Under the pieces are notes generated by a model, which did no database searches, was not told the origin of the DNA, and saw nothing but the letters and a program-made list of their open reading frames with translations. From Bradyrhizobium sp. CER78 (GTDB lineage: Bacteria; Pseudomonadota; Alphaproteobacteria; Rhizobiales; Xanthobacteraceae), in the NCBI RefSeq assembly GCF_029846235.1, contig NZ_JARVWP010000010.1, positions 124,001 to 188,000 of the forward strand: a stretch of DNA of 64,000 nucleotides. Direction: 5' to 3'. The translations under genes and the position numbers were made by a program. Of the stretch, positions 35,235 to 44,893 are shown piece after piece (the stretch's first letter is position 1; the number at the start of each line of letters is the position of its first letter).

Positions 35235-35461
35235 GCCTTGGGCGAGAGTCTGCGCGAGCGTCAAATGCTGCCTGGAATATCAGGCTGTGAAATGGCCACT
35301 CACCAAATCGAATGTTGGTGGCGTAGAGCAGAATGGTGGAGCAAAAAGGACGACGATGTGCGATCGCCGTTCCAGCAAGTTGGGCGGACAAGAGACAGAC
35401 GACATGTTGGCGCGCGCACCATTCGCGGCATTTCCTGCCCTCAAGCTGATGGAGCAGTTGG

Positions 35462-35767
35462 ATGACGAGATGGGTTGTAATCTTTGAGGACCATCCTGAA
35501 GCCGAAAGGGGCTGGATACGGCAACGGCACTCGCAAGATCATTTTGCTTACCTTGCGCAAAATCGTGGAAGGATCCTTCTCGCCGGCGGACTACGGACAT
35601 CTCCGGACGAATGGTACGGTGGCGGATTGTGGGTATTGGAAGTGAAAGATCGGAACGAAGCCGTCTCGCTCTGCGAACAGGACCCATATTTTCGCCTCGG
35701 CCTGCGACGAGGATATCAACTCTACTTATGGGGCAAGGCACCGTGCTACGGCGATGTCCAACTATAG
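35462..35767 (+). CDS. YciI-like protein
   Basis: A 101-residue protein with the YCII-related fold: RWVVIFEDHPEAERGWIRQRHSQDHFAYL at the N terminus, then ILLAGGLRTSPDEWYGGGLWVLEV and a C-terminal LCEQDPYFRLGL. The His and Asp expected in the pocket are kept. YciI relatives act in aromatic catabolism as muconolactone-isomerase-like or dehydrochlorination enzymes, or as pathway helpers. ATG 35462 follows GGAGCAG. It lies 227 bp after the MBL gene and may belong to the same catabolic set. Confidence 0.72.
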   Translation: MTRWVVIFEDHPEAERGWIRQRHSQDHFAYLAQNRGRILLAGGLRTSPDEWYGGGLWVLEVKDRNEAVSLCEQDPYFRLGLRRGYQLYLWGKAPCYGDVQL

Positions 35768-36014
35768 CTCCGAAGGCTGTGCGGTCGGGCACGACTCGGA
35801 TTGTTAGCAAGTCATGGCGTGGTGCGCACGTTTCAGAAGCGTGCTCATCGCACAATGCGACGGGCCACTTGGCCGTCCGCGGAAAAGAACAGTCATTTCT
35901 CGGAAAGATAGACCTCGCGTGGCCGGTGGAGAGACGTTCTCATCCCCAAGTTCGAGGCGTCATCCTGTAGCAATGCACGTTTTAATCTCAACTCCTGGAC
36001 GTGAATGCACATCG

Positions 36015-36900
36015 ATGAATGTCGTAGCCCCGCTGCTTTTTCTGGTTATGTGGAGCAGCGGTGCCATTTTCGTGAAGCTTGGCCTCATGAGTTCGTCCGT
36101 CTGGACGTTCCTCGCCATCCGCTCCACCGGCGCGATGCTCGTTCTCGCGGTCGTCCTGGCTATCGGCTTCCGATCTGATCTTCGCGCCGCGTTAATGCTG
36201 CCTCGTCGGGTCATTCTCTGGGCGGTCTTTGTCGGCGTCTTGCTGCAGGCAGGCTACCAAGGCGCGTATTTTCTGGCGATCGCTCACAAACTGTCGCCCG
36301 GCACTCACGATCATCCTTGACGCGCAGCCCTTGACGCCATTTGTCGCCCGGGAACGGACGTCATGGCCGGCCAAGGCGCTCCTGCTTACAGGATTCTTCG
36401 GATTGGTATTGGCGGTTGCCGGTACACGAGAGTTGGGCGATGGTTCGGTGCTGGGGCTTACTTTCGGGGGAGTTGCGCTTGCGGCCATTACGGTAGGGAC
36501 CGCCTTGCAGAAACGGATCGGGGTCGCTGTAGCCCGCTCGATCCTGTGGCAATATATCGGCTCGGTATTGATCTTTGGCGCGATCGTAACGGTAACCGGC
36601 TGGTCCGCCACGCCAAATATCAGTTTCCTAATCTCTGCGACATGGATGATCCTGGTCGTGTCCGTTGGTGCGAACGTATTGCTCCTATACATGTTGTCGC
36701 GACATCCGGCCTCGAAAGTCGGTGTCGTATTTTACTTTGTACCGATCGTTACCTTGATCGGGGAGCATTACATCTACGGTACGTCTCACAGTGCAGAAGC
36801 GGTGATCGGGGCTGCGATCGTCGTCCTGTCCTCACTGATCTTTGCCAAGCTCGACGTCCTGCTGCCGCATCAAAGCACTCGCATGGCGGACAAATCGTAG
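36015..36900 (+). pseudogene. DMT/EamA-family transporter broken by one extra base
   Basis: The first 94 codons from ATG 36015 encode a normal EamA start (PLLFLVMWSSGAIFVKLGLM and three membrane segments) ending AIAHKLSPG. Translation then runs into TGA at 36318-36320. The remaining two-thirds continue in the next frame (TIILDAQPLTPF, then LLLTGFFGLVLAVAG and five or six more membrane segments) to a stop at 36898-36900. Deleting one C from the CCC at 36297-36299 restores KLSPALTIILDAQP and a 294-residue protein, the usual DMT length. It is either a recent frameshift or a sequencing error; otherwise the gene is undecayed. Confidence 0.82.
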
Positions 36901-36982
36901 CCGACCGAGAGGTTGTCGTGTTCCTTTGATGGCGCGGCGTCCTGTTGGCGCATTGCGACAGCAATAGTCTATCTGAGTCACA

Positions 36983-37265
36983 TTGCGGCACTGCTTCAAC
37001 CTCAATGTCCCCGGCGTCAAGGGGCACTACCGCGAGGTCTCCGAATTCACCCGTCGCTCCGGTCTCAACCTCGCCGACCGCATGCAGGAGTGGTTCGAGG
37101 CCGGAGCCTGCGACGGGTTCATGCTGCAGATCCCTTCTTCCGGGCGGCGTCGAGGACGTGGTGCACCGGCTGGTACCCGAACTGCGACACCGCAGCTTGT
37201 TCCGCAGAGAATATGACGGCTCGACTTTGCGGGATTCGCTCGGGCTGGCCCGGCCGGTGAGTTGA
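36983..37265 (+). pseudogene. C-terminal remnant of NtaA/DszA-type monooxygenase, frameshifted
   Basis: Frame 2 reads EFTRRSGLNLADRMQEWFEAGACDGFMLQ; frame 3 then continues LLPGGVEDVVHRLVPELR and YDGSTLRDSLGLARP to a TGA. Together they form the end of an NtaA/SnaA-type LLM monooxygenase, with a frameshift near 37128-37136. The stretch before ADRMQEWF appears to lack part of the usual sequence, so an internal deletion is also likely. No N-terminal part exists. It is a second fossil of this family, opposite in strand to the one at 31740-31889. Confidence 0.68.
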
Positions 37266-37695
37266 TTGATACGGCGATGTTGGCTGATCCTGCAGAGTGC
37301 ACCCGGAACATCGGTGCAGGCTTTTACTGTTGGACCAATTGGGTGAGACGGGGGTGACAGCGTCCCCGCATCACTCCCCGATCACCAGGGTATGTTCGGA
37401 GAACCGCCGTTTCGTGTCACGTCGGGGCAGCATCGGATTGTCGGCTTCGCATCGGGCTGGATCGATTTCATCCATCAACGATGCGGGATTGCGAATTATT
37501 TTTCAAACTTCGCCTGCGGACAATGTGTCAATCGTTTGCTTGTTGCGCTCACGCGCAGCCACGACTTAGATCGCACTGCAACAGAAGCGATGTCTGCAGA
37601 AAATGGCTGATGCGCCGACGTCTCCATCGTCCTGACGGGGAATGTTCGATGCGCCGGCGACGCGGGCATTGAAAAAATATGTGCAGGTGATGCGA
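37266..37695. other. Intergenic region, no gene seen
   Basis: About 430 bp, more AT-rich in its later half. Short frames have no recognisable similarity. The final 100 bases probably contain the promoter of the peptide-type ABC operon of module B. No clear operator or hairpin was found. Confidence 0.4.
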
Positions 37696-39306
37696 ATGAA
37701 GAACAATAGTTTGCTCGTAAACGGGATTGCCGTTGCGTTGCTGGGGATAGGCGCGGCGCAGGCCGCAGATCAGCCGATCTCCGGCGGGGCGTTGACATGG
37801 GGTGTCACGACCGAGCCATCCTGCTTCGATCCCCATCGGTCATCGCAGCAGGCTGCGTTCTTCGTCGCACGCAACTATATCGACTCGCTGATCGCGAAGA
37901 AGACCGACGGCACTTTCGCGCCATGGCTCGCCACGGAGTGGTCGATTTCAGCGGACGGCAAGGAATATACCTACAAGCTCCGCGAGGACGTCGTTTTCCA
38001 TGACGGCGAGAAATTCGATGCCGTGGCGGTCAAGGCGAATTTCGACTTCATCTTCAAGCCGGAGAACGCGGCGACCGCGGTCTCTCTTTTGCAGACTTTC
38101 GATCACGCCGAGGTGGTCTCGCCCTACGTCGTGAAACTCGTTCTGTCCAAGCCGGATTCGAGCTTCCTGGAATCGACATCGAACGTGAAGCTGGGTCTGA
38201 TTTCGCCGAAGGCGCTGGAGAAGGGTGATTTGTGCGGCGGGGGGCGCGCGTTGGCGGGCACTGGGCCGTTCATCTTCGAGGGCTACACGCGCGGTCAATC
38301 CGCGGTGTTCGTTCGCAATCCCGCCTACAAATGGGGACCGGGCAACGCGGCACATGAGGGGCCGGCTTATCTTGATCGCGTGACCTTTCGGTTCCTGCCC
38401 GAATATGCCGTGCGCACCGGCGCTTTGACGTCTGGACAGGTTGACCTGATCGAGGGCGTGCAGCCGACCGATGCACCGTTGTTTGCCGAGCAACCGGACT
38501 TCAAGCTGCTGACCGGGCCATCCGGCGCCAGCACCTCCTTTACGTTCAACATCAATTATACGCGTCCGCCGGCCGACGATGTCCGCGTGCGTCGCGCATT
38601 GCGCGACGGCTTCGATCTCGAGCCGATCGTCAAGCAGGTCTACCTGGGAACGGTGCCGCGTGCCTGGTCGATCATTGGGCCTGCCAATCCTGCATACAAC
38701 AAGGCGCTCGTCGGCTCCTGGGGCAACGACATCGCGGGAGCTAACAAGCTGCTCGATGAAGCGGGCTGGACCGGCCGCGACTCCGAAGGGTTTCGAACCA
38801 AGGACGGCAAGCGGCTCTCGATCGAGGTCGGCTATCCCCAACCTTATGTGCGGGACAATCGTGACATCCTGATTCAGGGTGTTCAGGCGTCGCTCCGCAA
38901 GAATGTCGGCCTGGATCTGAATTTGCGGCTCATCACGGCCGGGGAGTATGCCAAGAACAACGCCAACGGCACCTGGACGATCTACCCGAACACGGACAAT
39001 CCCTCTGATCCGGCGCGCGAACTCTGGGACATGCTCGGCTCGAAGGGATTCCTGTATGCCAACATCTCCAATCCGGATCCCGAGATCACCCGCCAGATCG
39101 ATGAAGCGCTTGCGTCGACCGATCCCGTTCGCAAGCGGGAACTGACGGACGCGGTCCAGAAGCGTGGCGTCGATCAGGCCTTTATCGTGCCGCTGTTTGC
39201 GCCAAGCTGGTTCCTGGCGGCAAAGAGCACCGTCAACGGTTTGAGCTTCGAGGCTGGCCTCGACTCGCCGTCCAGTGCTTACGACTTCTGGATCGCAAAG
39301 AAGTAG
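37696..39306 (+). CDS. Peptide-type (SBP_bac_5) ABC substrate-binding protein
   Basis: A 536-residue periplasmic protein with a Sec signal peptide (LLVNGIAVALLGIGAAQA-AD). The mature protein shows WGVTTEPSCFDPHRSSQQ, VVFHDGEKFDAVAVKANFDF, GTGPFIFEGY and YDFWIAKK, the usual DppA/OppA pattern. ATG 37696 follows AGGTG by six bases; ATG 37690 and longer frames are less likely. It is followed 9 bp later by matching permeases and a fused ATPase, so this importer is complete. It differs clearly from the four related binding proteins elsewhere in the window. Ligand unknown; monooxygenase genes in the same run suggest a sulfur compound. Confidence 0.9.
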   Translation: MKNNSLLVNGIAVALLGIGAAQAADQPISGGALTWGVTTEPSCFDPHRSSQQAAFFVARNYIDSLIAKKTDGTFAPWLATEWSISADGKEYTYKLREDVVFHDGEKFDAVAVKANFDFIFKPENAATAVSLLQTFDHAEVVSPYVVKLVLSKPDSSFLESTSNVKLGLISPKALEKGDLCGGGRALAGTGPFIFEGYTRGQSAVFVRNPAYKWGPGNAAHEGPAYLDRVTFRFLPEYAVRTGALTSGQVDLIEGVQPTDAPLFAEQPDFKLLTGPSGASTSFTFNINYTRPPADDVRVRRALRDGFDLEPIVKQVYLGTVPRAWSIIGPANPAYNKALVGSWGNDIAGANKLLDEAGWTGRDSEGFRTKDGKRLSIEVGYPQPYVRDNRDILIQGVQASLRKNVGLDLNLRLITAGEYAKNNANGTWTIYPNTDNPSDPARELWDMLGSKGFLYANISNPDPEITRQIDEALASTDPVRKRELTDAVQKRGVDQAFIVPLFAPSWFLAAKSTVNGLSFEAGLDSPSSAYDFWIAKK

Positions 39307-39315
39307 GCCAGCTGG

Positions 39316-40233
39316 ATGTGGTCCCGTATCATATCCAGGCTGTTCACCAGCCTGGTGGTCGCCTGGGCAAGCGTGACCGCGACATTCGTCGCGCTGCACG
39401 CTCTGCCGGGGCGCATCCAGGACATTCTTGCCGGAGACCTCGAATATCCCGGCCTGCGCGAAGCGATCGCCGCCGAATGGGGGCTGAACCGTACGCTGCC
39501 TGAGCAATATCTCGATTTCCTGTTCCGTATCTTTCGCGGCGATTTCGGCACCTCCTACGTGCTACGGCAGCCCGTGATCGAGGTGGTTGGTTCGCAACTG
39601 CTGCCGACGGTCGAGCTAGCTCTGACCGCAGGCGTGCTCGCGGTCGTGATTGCAGGCGGCATCGCGCTCCTGACCGCCGGCCGCAGCAATTTCTCGCGAG
39701 AGGTTGCATCAGTCCTCGAACTGGTGTTCGCCTCGACGCCTGTATTCTGGCTCGGCATTCTGCTGCTGATGGCATTCTCCTTCAACCTGCGCTGGTTCCC
39801 GGTGTCCGGCGCCGAGGGATGGAAGTCGATCGTCCTGCCGTCGATCACCCTGGCGCTGCCGACGGCGGGTCTGCTGACGCAGGTCCTGCGCGAGGCCATG
39901 GAGAAGACGCTCGACCAGCCGTTTGTGACGACGGTGCGGGCACGCGGCGTCGGTGAGTTCATCATCCGGTGGCGACATGTGCTGCGGCACGCTTTGCTGC
40001 CGGCAGTGACGTTGGGTGGCTGGTTGATCGGTGGCCTGCTCGGCGGCGCGGTGATCACGGAAAAGGTATTCGGCCGGCCGGGTCTCGGCACGGTGACGCT
40101 CGGCGCTGTGCTTACCCATGACGTGCCTGTGGTGCTCACAGTCGTGCTGCTTGCCGCCTTCATTCACGTCGCGGCTTCGACCCTGCTCGATATCCTCTAT
40201 GTCCTGATCGACCCGAGATTGAGGGCTCAATGA
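39316..40233 (+). CDS. DppB-type ABC permease
   Basis: A 305-residue inner-membrane permease with about six hydrophobic segments. ALPGRIQDILAGDL and LNRTLPEQYLDFLFRIFRGDFGTSYVLRQPV form the large periplasmic loop after the first helix. The coupling motif is LREAMEKTLDQPFVTTVRARG, and GGLLGGAVITEKVFGRPGLG follows. The stop overlaps the next permease start by four bases. It pairs with the DppC-type protein to form the channel for the binding protein encoded upstream. Confidence 0.93.
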   Translation: MWSRIISRLFTSLVVAWASVTATFVALHALPGRIQDILAGDLEYPGLREAIAAEWGLNRTLPEQYLDFLFRIFRGDFGTSYVLRQPVIEVVGSQLLPTVELALTAGVLAVVIAGGIALLTAGRSNFSREVASVLELVFASTPVFWLGILLLMAFSFNLRWFPVSGAEGWKSIVLPSITLALPTAGLLTQVLREAMEKTLDQPFVTTVRARGVGEFIIRWRHVLRHALLPAVTLGGWLIGGLLGGAVITEKVFGRPGLGTVTLGAVLTHDVPVVLTVVLLAAFIHVAASTLLDILYVLIDPRLRAQ

Positions 40234-41138
40234 CCGCGCCGTCGCACCGCTCATTCGAGCAAGCCGTCCCTCTCGATCGGCCCGAAGACCTCGCCGGGTT
40301 CGAAACCTCGCTTCCAGTGATAGCGGTTCAGCGTCGTCCGCCGCTCGCGTTCATCGTCTCCGTCGCATTCGTGGTGCTCCTGATCGCTGCGGCGGCCGTG
40401 CCGTGGCTGTTCACCCACTTCGATCCGCTCGTCGGTGATTTCACCGAGGGGCTGAAGCCGCCCGGTTGGGCGCATTTGTTCGGTACGGACCGCCTCGGCC
40501 GCGATGTGTTTGCACGAACCATCTACGGCACCCGGTACTCGCTTCTGATCGGCTTCGGCGGCGTTGCCGTCGGGCTCGGTCTGGGTGTGATTCTCGGAAT
40601 CATCGCCGGCCAGCGCAATCGGATCCTCGACGAATGCGTGTCGCGTCTGTTCGACATGCTGTCGTCCTTTCCTGGCGTGTTGCTCGCGATGCTGATCGTC
40701 ACCTTTCTCGGCCAGGGCATGCTCAATATCGCGATCGCGGTCGGGATCGCCGGCATTCCCAAGTTCGGCCGGGTGGTCCGGGCGCAGACTCAATTGGTGC
40801 GTGACGCGGATTACGTGACACAGGCGACAGTCTATGGGCTGAGCCAGTGGCAGGTGTTTCTGCGGCACGTGTTGCCCAATGTGCTGGTCGCCATCCCGAT
40901 CATTGCGACCGTCTATATCGGCAGCACGATCCTGATCGTATCGGGTCTCAGTTTTCTGGGCCTGGGCCCGCAACCACCGACGCCGGAATGGGGCGTCATG
41001 CTGGCGGAAAGCCGGGACGTCTTGCGTGTGGCGTGGTGGCCGGGCGTCTTTCCGGGCCTTGCGATCACGGCCACGGTGATTGCCTTCAGTGTGGTCGGCA
41101 ACTTCCTGCAGAAGAAATTCGAGGGGCGGATGGCATGA
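40230..41138 (+). CDS. DppC-type ABC permease
   Basis: A 302-residue permease. A polar N terminus of about 35 residues precedes the first membrane helix; HLFGTDRLGRDVFARTIYGTRYSLLIG is the classic DppC block, and RVVRAQTQLVRDADYVTQATVYGLS is the ATPase coupling loop. It overlaps the DppB-type gene by ATGA at its start and the ATPase gene by ATGA at its end, so three proteins are translationally coupled. Confidence 0.93.
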   Translation: MTAPSHRSFEQAVPLDRPEDLAGFETSLPVIAVQRRPPLAFIVSVAFVVLLIAAAAVPWLFTHFDPLVGDFTEGLKPPGWAHLFGTDRLGRDVFARTIYGTRYSLLIGFGGVAVGLGLGVILGIIAGQRNRILDECVSRLFDMLSSFPGVLLAMLIVTFLGQGMLNIAIAVGIAGIPKFGRVVRAQTQLVRDADYVTQATVYGLSQWQVFLRHVLPNVLVAIPIIATVYIGSTILIVSGLSFLGLGPQPPTPEWGVMLAESRDVLRVAWWPGVFPGLAITATVIAFSVVGNFLQKKFEGRMA

Positions 41139-42916
41139 GCACCGGTCAATCCGTGCCCGCGCAACAGGCTCCGCTGGTCGAGATTCTGGGTCTGAATGTG
41201 GGCTTTGCCGGTGCAAATGCCGATAGGTCGATCGTGATCGACGTCGATCTAACGATCCGGCCCGGCGAGTGCGTCGCATTGGTCGGTGAGTCCGGCTCAG
41301 GCAAGAGCGTGACCGCGCGAAGCCTGTTGAGCCTCGCTGGAGAGGGGGCCAGGACGACCGCCCGTCGCTTCGAGATTAAGGGACGCGATGTGCGCGGCTA
41401 TCGGGAGGCCGACTGGCGCAAGCTGCGTGGAACGGTCACCGGTCTCGTCATGCAGGATGCGCTGGTCTCGCTCGACCCGTTGCGCACGATCGGACAGGAG
41501 GTCGCCGAAGTGATCTCCAGTCACAGGATTCTGACCGACCCCGGATCGATCCGGGAACGAACGCTGGACACGCTGCGCAGGGTCGGCATTCCCAATGCTG
41601 CGGATCGCGCCTTGCAGTATGCGCATCAACTCTCGGGCGGATTACGCCAGCGTGCGCTGATCGCATCGGCAATCGCCGCCAATCCCGATCTGATCATCGC
41701 GGACGAGCCGACCACGTCTCTCGACGTCACCGTGCAAGCGCAAGTCCTGCAGGTGCTCGCGGAACGAATCCGCGAAGGTGCGGGCGTATTGCTGATCAGT
41801 CACGATCTCGCCGTCGTCGCCGGAATTGCGGACCGCGTGATGGTGATGCGTGACGGCAGGGTCGTCGACAGCGGACCGACCCGCGACGTGCTGACCCGGC
41901 CACGACACTCCTATACGCGGCAGTTGATCGCGGCCGTTCCGTCGGTCCGCTCGCGCGGAGCGCGGCTCGCGTCGGCGCGAATTGGGCCCGCGGCAGTGAA
42001 CGCCGCAAACGGAGATGCCGTCACGATTACGCGTGAGCCGTTGCCGGCCCGCCGCGAGGCCGGCGAGGTGGTTCTGGAGGTCGAGATGATTTCCAAGAGC
42101 TACATTTCGCCCAAGGCGACAGGGCGCGTCCGTTCGACTGTGTTGCAGGACGTCAGCTTCGACGTCAGGGCGGGCGAGGTTGTCGGCATCGTAGGCGAGT
42201 CGGGGTCGGGCAAATCGACCTGCGCCAAGATCGTTCTCGGCCTGCTTTCACCCGATCAGGGAGAGGTGCGGTTGCTCGGCGGCCCCTGGTCGGCGCTATC
42301 AGAAGCGGCGCGGCGGCCGCTCAGGCGTAAGCTGCAATATATTCCGCAGGATGCGCTCAGCAGTTTCGATCCCCGCTATCGCGTTCAGGACATGATCGCT
42401 GAAAATCTCGCGGGCCTGCCCGAGCGCAAGCAACAGCGTGAACGCATCGTTTCGCTGCTTGAGCTCGTCGGCTTGAGTGCCGAATACCTCGAACGCCGGC
42501 CGAGGTCGCTGTCCGGCGGCCAGCGTCAGCGGGTCTCGATCGCGAGGGCATTGGCGGCCGAACCCGCCCTGATCGTCTGCGACGAGCCGGTATCGGCGCT
42601 CGATATCTGCATCCAGGCTCAGGTGCTGGACTTGCTCGCGGAGTTGCAGTCGAAGCTCGGCACCGCGTTATTGTTCATCTCGCATGATCTGGGTGTGATC
42701 GAACATCTGGCCGATCGGGTGCTCGTTTTCCACAACGGTCGCGTGGTTGAGCAGGGGGCCGTCGAGGCGGTGCTCGGACATCCGCAACAACCCTACACCC
42801 AGGCGCTGCTCGCCGCAGTCCCGGATATCCAGCGTGGATTGACCGCCAGGACGCTAGCGGCCGGCGCACTCGTCGCCGGCCCTGCTAAGGGGGCAGAGGC
42901 CGCAACAGGAGGATAG
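41135..42916 (+). CDS. Fused DppD-DppF ABC ATPase
   Basis: A 593-residue protein with two complete nucleotide-binding domains. The first has Walker A GESGSGKSV, signature LSGGLRQRALIASAI and IADEPTTSLD; the second has GESGSGKST, LSGGQRQRVSIARAL and VCDEPVSALD. An approximately 55-residue linker joins them. This fused form replaces the two separate ATPases seen in the related importer at 50759-52700. ATG 41135 overlaps the permease stop; the longer in-frame extension lies inside the permease gene and was rejected. Each domain also has the YTRQLIAAVP or YTQALLAAVP tail typical of the family. Confidence 0.94.
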   Translation: MSTGQSVPAQQAPLVEILGLNVGFAGANADRSIVIDVDLTIRPGECVALVGESGSGKSVTARSLLSLAGEGARTTARRFEIKGRDVRGYREADWRKLRGTVTGLVMQDALVSLDPLRTIGQEVAEVISSHRILTDPGSIRERTLDTLRRVGIPNAADRALQYAHQLSGGLRQRALIASAIAANPDLIIADEPTTSLDVTVQAQVLQVLAERIREGAGVLLISHDLAVVAGIADRVMVMRDGRVVDSGPTRDVLTRPRHSYTRQLIAAVPSVRSRGARLASARIGPAAVNAANGDAVTITREPLPARREAGEVVLEVEMISKSYISPKATGRVRSTVLQDVSFDVRAGEVVGIVGESGSGKSTCAKIVLGLLSPDQGEVRLLGGPWSALSEAARRPLRRKLQYIPQDALSSFDPRYRVQDMIAENLAGLPERKQQRERIVSLLELVGLSAEYLERRPRSLSGGQRQRVSIARALAAEPALIVCDEPVSALDICIQAQVLDLLAELQSKLGTALLFISHDLGVIEHLADRVLVFHNGRVVEQGAVEAVLGHPQQPYTQALLAAVPDIQRGLTARTLAAGALVAGPAKGAEAATGG

Positions 42917-42918
42917 CG

Positions 42919-44142
42919 ATGACGCAGATCGATCAAGCCTGGGGCAGTGGCCCGTCGACACGATATGAAGACCTTGCGGAACCCTTTCGGCCGTTGTTCC
43001 GCTCGATCAAGGACACCACCGTCGCGCGTGATCTTGAGCGGCGCCTGCCCTATGACGAGATCAAGGCGTTGCGCGCGGCTGGCTTCACGACCGTGCGGGT
43101 GCCGGACGAGTTTGGCGGCGCCGGCGCGACGCTGCCGGAGCTGTTCAACCTGCTGATCGAACTGTCGGAGGCCGACTCGAACGTCACCAATTCGCTCCGC
43201 TCGCATTTTGGCTTTACCGAGGATGTGCTCAACTCGGCCGATCCGACGCACCGCGAATTGTGGCTGCGCCGCATCGGCGAGAAGACCCTGTTCGGTAATG
43301 GGCACAGCGAGGTCGGCGACAACAAGCTGCAGGCGTTCTCGACCACTGTTTCCAGCAGGGACGGCCGGCTGGTGCTCAACGGCAGGAAATACTACACGAC
43401 CGGCACGCTGTTCGCTGACTGGATCAACATCGCGGCCCAGCATGAGAATGGCGAACCGGTCGGTGTCGTCGTTTCCCGCCATTCGCCCGGGGTCGAGGTG
43501 CTCGACGATTGGGACGGCTTTGGCCAGGCGCTCACGGCGAGCGGCACGACGATATTCAAGGATGTTCCCGTCGAGGGTAACCAGGTCATTCCGGTGACCG
43601 CACGGTTCAAATATTCCAATCCGTTCTACCAGCTGGTCCACCTTGCAACACTCGCGGGCATTGGGCGCGCCGCGGCCAATGACGTTGCGCGCCTGGTCAA
43701 GCAGCGGACGCGGGTTTTCAGCCACGGCAACGCCGATCGCGTAGCGGCGGACCCCCAGATACTTCAGGTGGTAGGCAGGGTACGCGGCAACGCTTATGCG
43801 GCCGGGGCAATCGTGCTCAAGGTCGCCGAGGCCTTGCAGCGCGCCCATGAATCGCAGCTCTCTCGTGATGAGGAACGAATTGCCGCCGCCGTCGCCATCG
43901 CCGAGCTCGAACTCGATCAGGCCGTCACGGTTGTCTCAAGCCTGATCCTGGAGGCGACCACGATCTTCTTCGATGCCTTGGGTGCATCATCGGCAGCGCG
44001 CGATCTGGCGCTTGATCGCTACTGGCGCAATGCGCGGACAATCACCAACCATAACCCTCGCGTTTATCGGGATCGCATCGTCGGTGATTTCGCGGTCAAC
44101 GGAACGCCTCCGCCGGGCCAATACCGGATCGGCACGGCGTAA
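42919..44142 (+). CDS. DszC/SfnB-like flavin monooxygenase, acyl-CoA dehydrogenase fold
   Basis: A 407-residue protein, the same length and type as the one at 8673-9896. Shared segments include LPYDEIKALRAAGFTTVRVPDEFGGAGAT, GRKYYTTGTLFADWINIA and LDDWDGFGQALTASGT, with a C-terminal helix LDRYWRNARTITNHNP. By family this is an FMNH2-using monooxygenase of the DszC/SfnB group. AGGAGG lies six bases before ATG 42919, two bases after the ATPase stop, so the enzyme is co-transcribed with the importer. The substrate is probably what that importer brings in. Confidence 0.82.
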   Translation: MTQIDQAWGSGPSTRYEDLAEPFRPLFRSIKDTTVARDLERRLPYDEIKALRAAGFTTVRVPDEFGGAGATLPELFNLLIELSEADSNVTNSLRSHFGFTEDVLNSADPTHRELWLRRIGEKTLFGNGHSEVGDNKLQAFSTTVSSRDGRLVLNGRKYYTTGTLFADWINIAAQHENGEPVGVVVSRHSPGVEVLDDWDGFGQALTASGTTIFKDVPVEGNQVIPVTARFKYSNPFYQLVHLATLAGIGRAAANDVARLVKQRTRVFSHGNADRVAADPQILQVVGRVRGNAYAAGAIVLKVAEALQRAHESQLSRDEERIAAAVAIAELELDQAVTVVSSLILEATTIFFDALGASSAARDLALDRYWRNARTITNHNPRVYRDRIVGDFAVNGTPPPGQYRIGTA

Positions 44143-44347
44143 GACGGCGGCATGCTGCGTCGCTTGCCGAGCGACGCGCCTGTGACTGCGACGGTTTTCC
44201 TTCACACTGGTTAAGCCGTGGAACGAATGTGTTGTCGGTCCAACCTGCGAGGCTCTGTTCATCGCTTTTGTTGTAGCTCGATTGATAAGCAGGCCGTGCG
44301 GCCTCACAATTTGGCCGTCGCGGCTTACTCAGGCGGAGGGACTTACG

Positions 44348-44872
44348 ATGAGCTTCAAGTTCAAGGACGTGTTCACCGGAACCCAGGCTGCATTGGGCGT
44401 AGACCCGGCGCAGGCTCAGGCCGCGTTCCATGCGCAGTCGCGCCTCGGTGACGGTGTCAATAGCGCTGTTTCAATCCGCCAGTTTCATGTCGCCGTGGAC
44501 GAGCCTCCGGGCCTTAGCGGGAATGACACCGCGCCGAACCCGGTCGAATACGTCCTGGCTGCATTGGGCTCCTGCCAGGAGATCACCTACCGGCTCTATG
44601 CGGACGCGCTCGGTATTCCGCTTGATGGTGTCTCGGTTCGTCTCACCGGGACAATTGATCTGCGCGGCTTCTTCAACGTGCAACCAGACATCAGAGCGGG
44701 CTTTCAGGGGATCGAAGCCGAGGTGATCCTCGACAGCTCAGCCTCGCAGGCGGAGCTGGAGCGTCTCAAGCAGGTCGTCGACGCCCATTGTCCGGTGCTC
44801 GATATCCTTCGCAATCCGACGCCTGTGCAGCTTTCGTTGCGGCGGGGATCGTTGAGCGCGGCGGCCGAGTGA
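44348..44872 (+). CDS. OsmC/Ohr-family peroxiredoxin-like protein
   Basis: A 174-residue OsmC-fold protein. The two redox cysteines are Cys76 in AALGSCQEITYR and Cys148 in VDAHCPVLDI, the positions expected for hydroperoxide reduction. PNPVEYVLAAL precedes the first Cys. OsmC proteins reduce organic hydroperoxides by thiol chemistry. The gene starts 205 bp after the DszC-like gene and ends 21 bp before the SsuD-like monooxygenase, with GCGGAGGG before its ATG. A role in removing peroxide from uncoupled flavin monooxygenases is plausible but inferred. Confidence 0.88.
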   Translation: MSFKFKDVFTGTQAALGVDPAQAQAAFHAQSRLGDGVNSAVSIRQFHVAVDEPPGLSGNDTAPNPVEYVLAALGSCQEITYRLYADALGIPLDGVSVRLTGTIDLRGFFNVQPDIRAGFQGIEAEVILDSSASQAELERLKQVVDAHCPVLDILRNPTPVQLSLRRGSLSAAAE

Positions 44873-44893
44873 TTGGACCGCGAGGTTTCGAGC

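Noticed and set aside
37948..39507. 519-codon open frame on the minus strand
   Set aside because: Antisense to the module B binding-protein gene; no recognisable domain.
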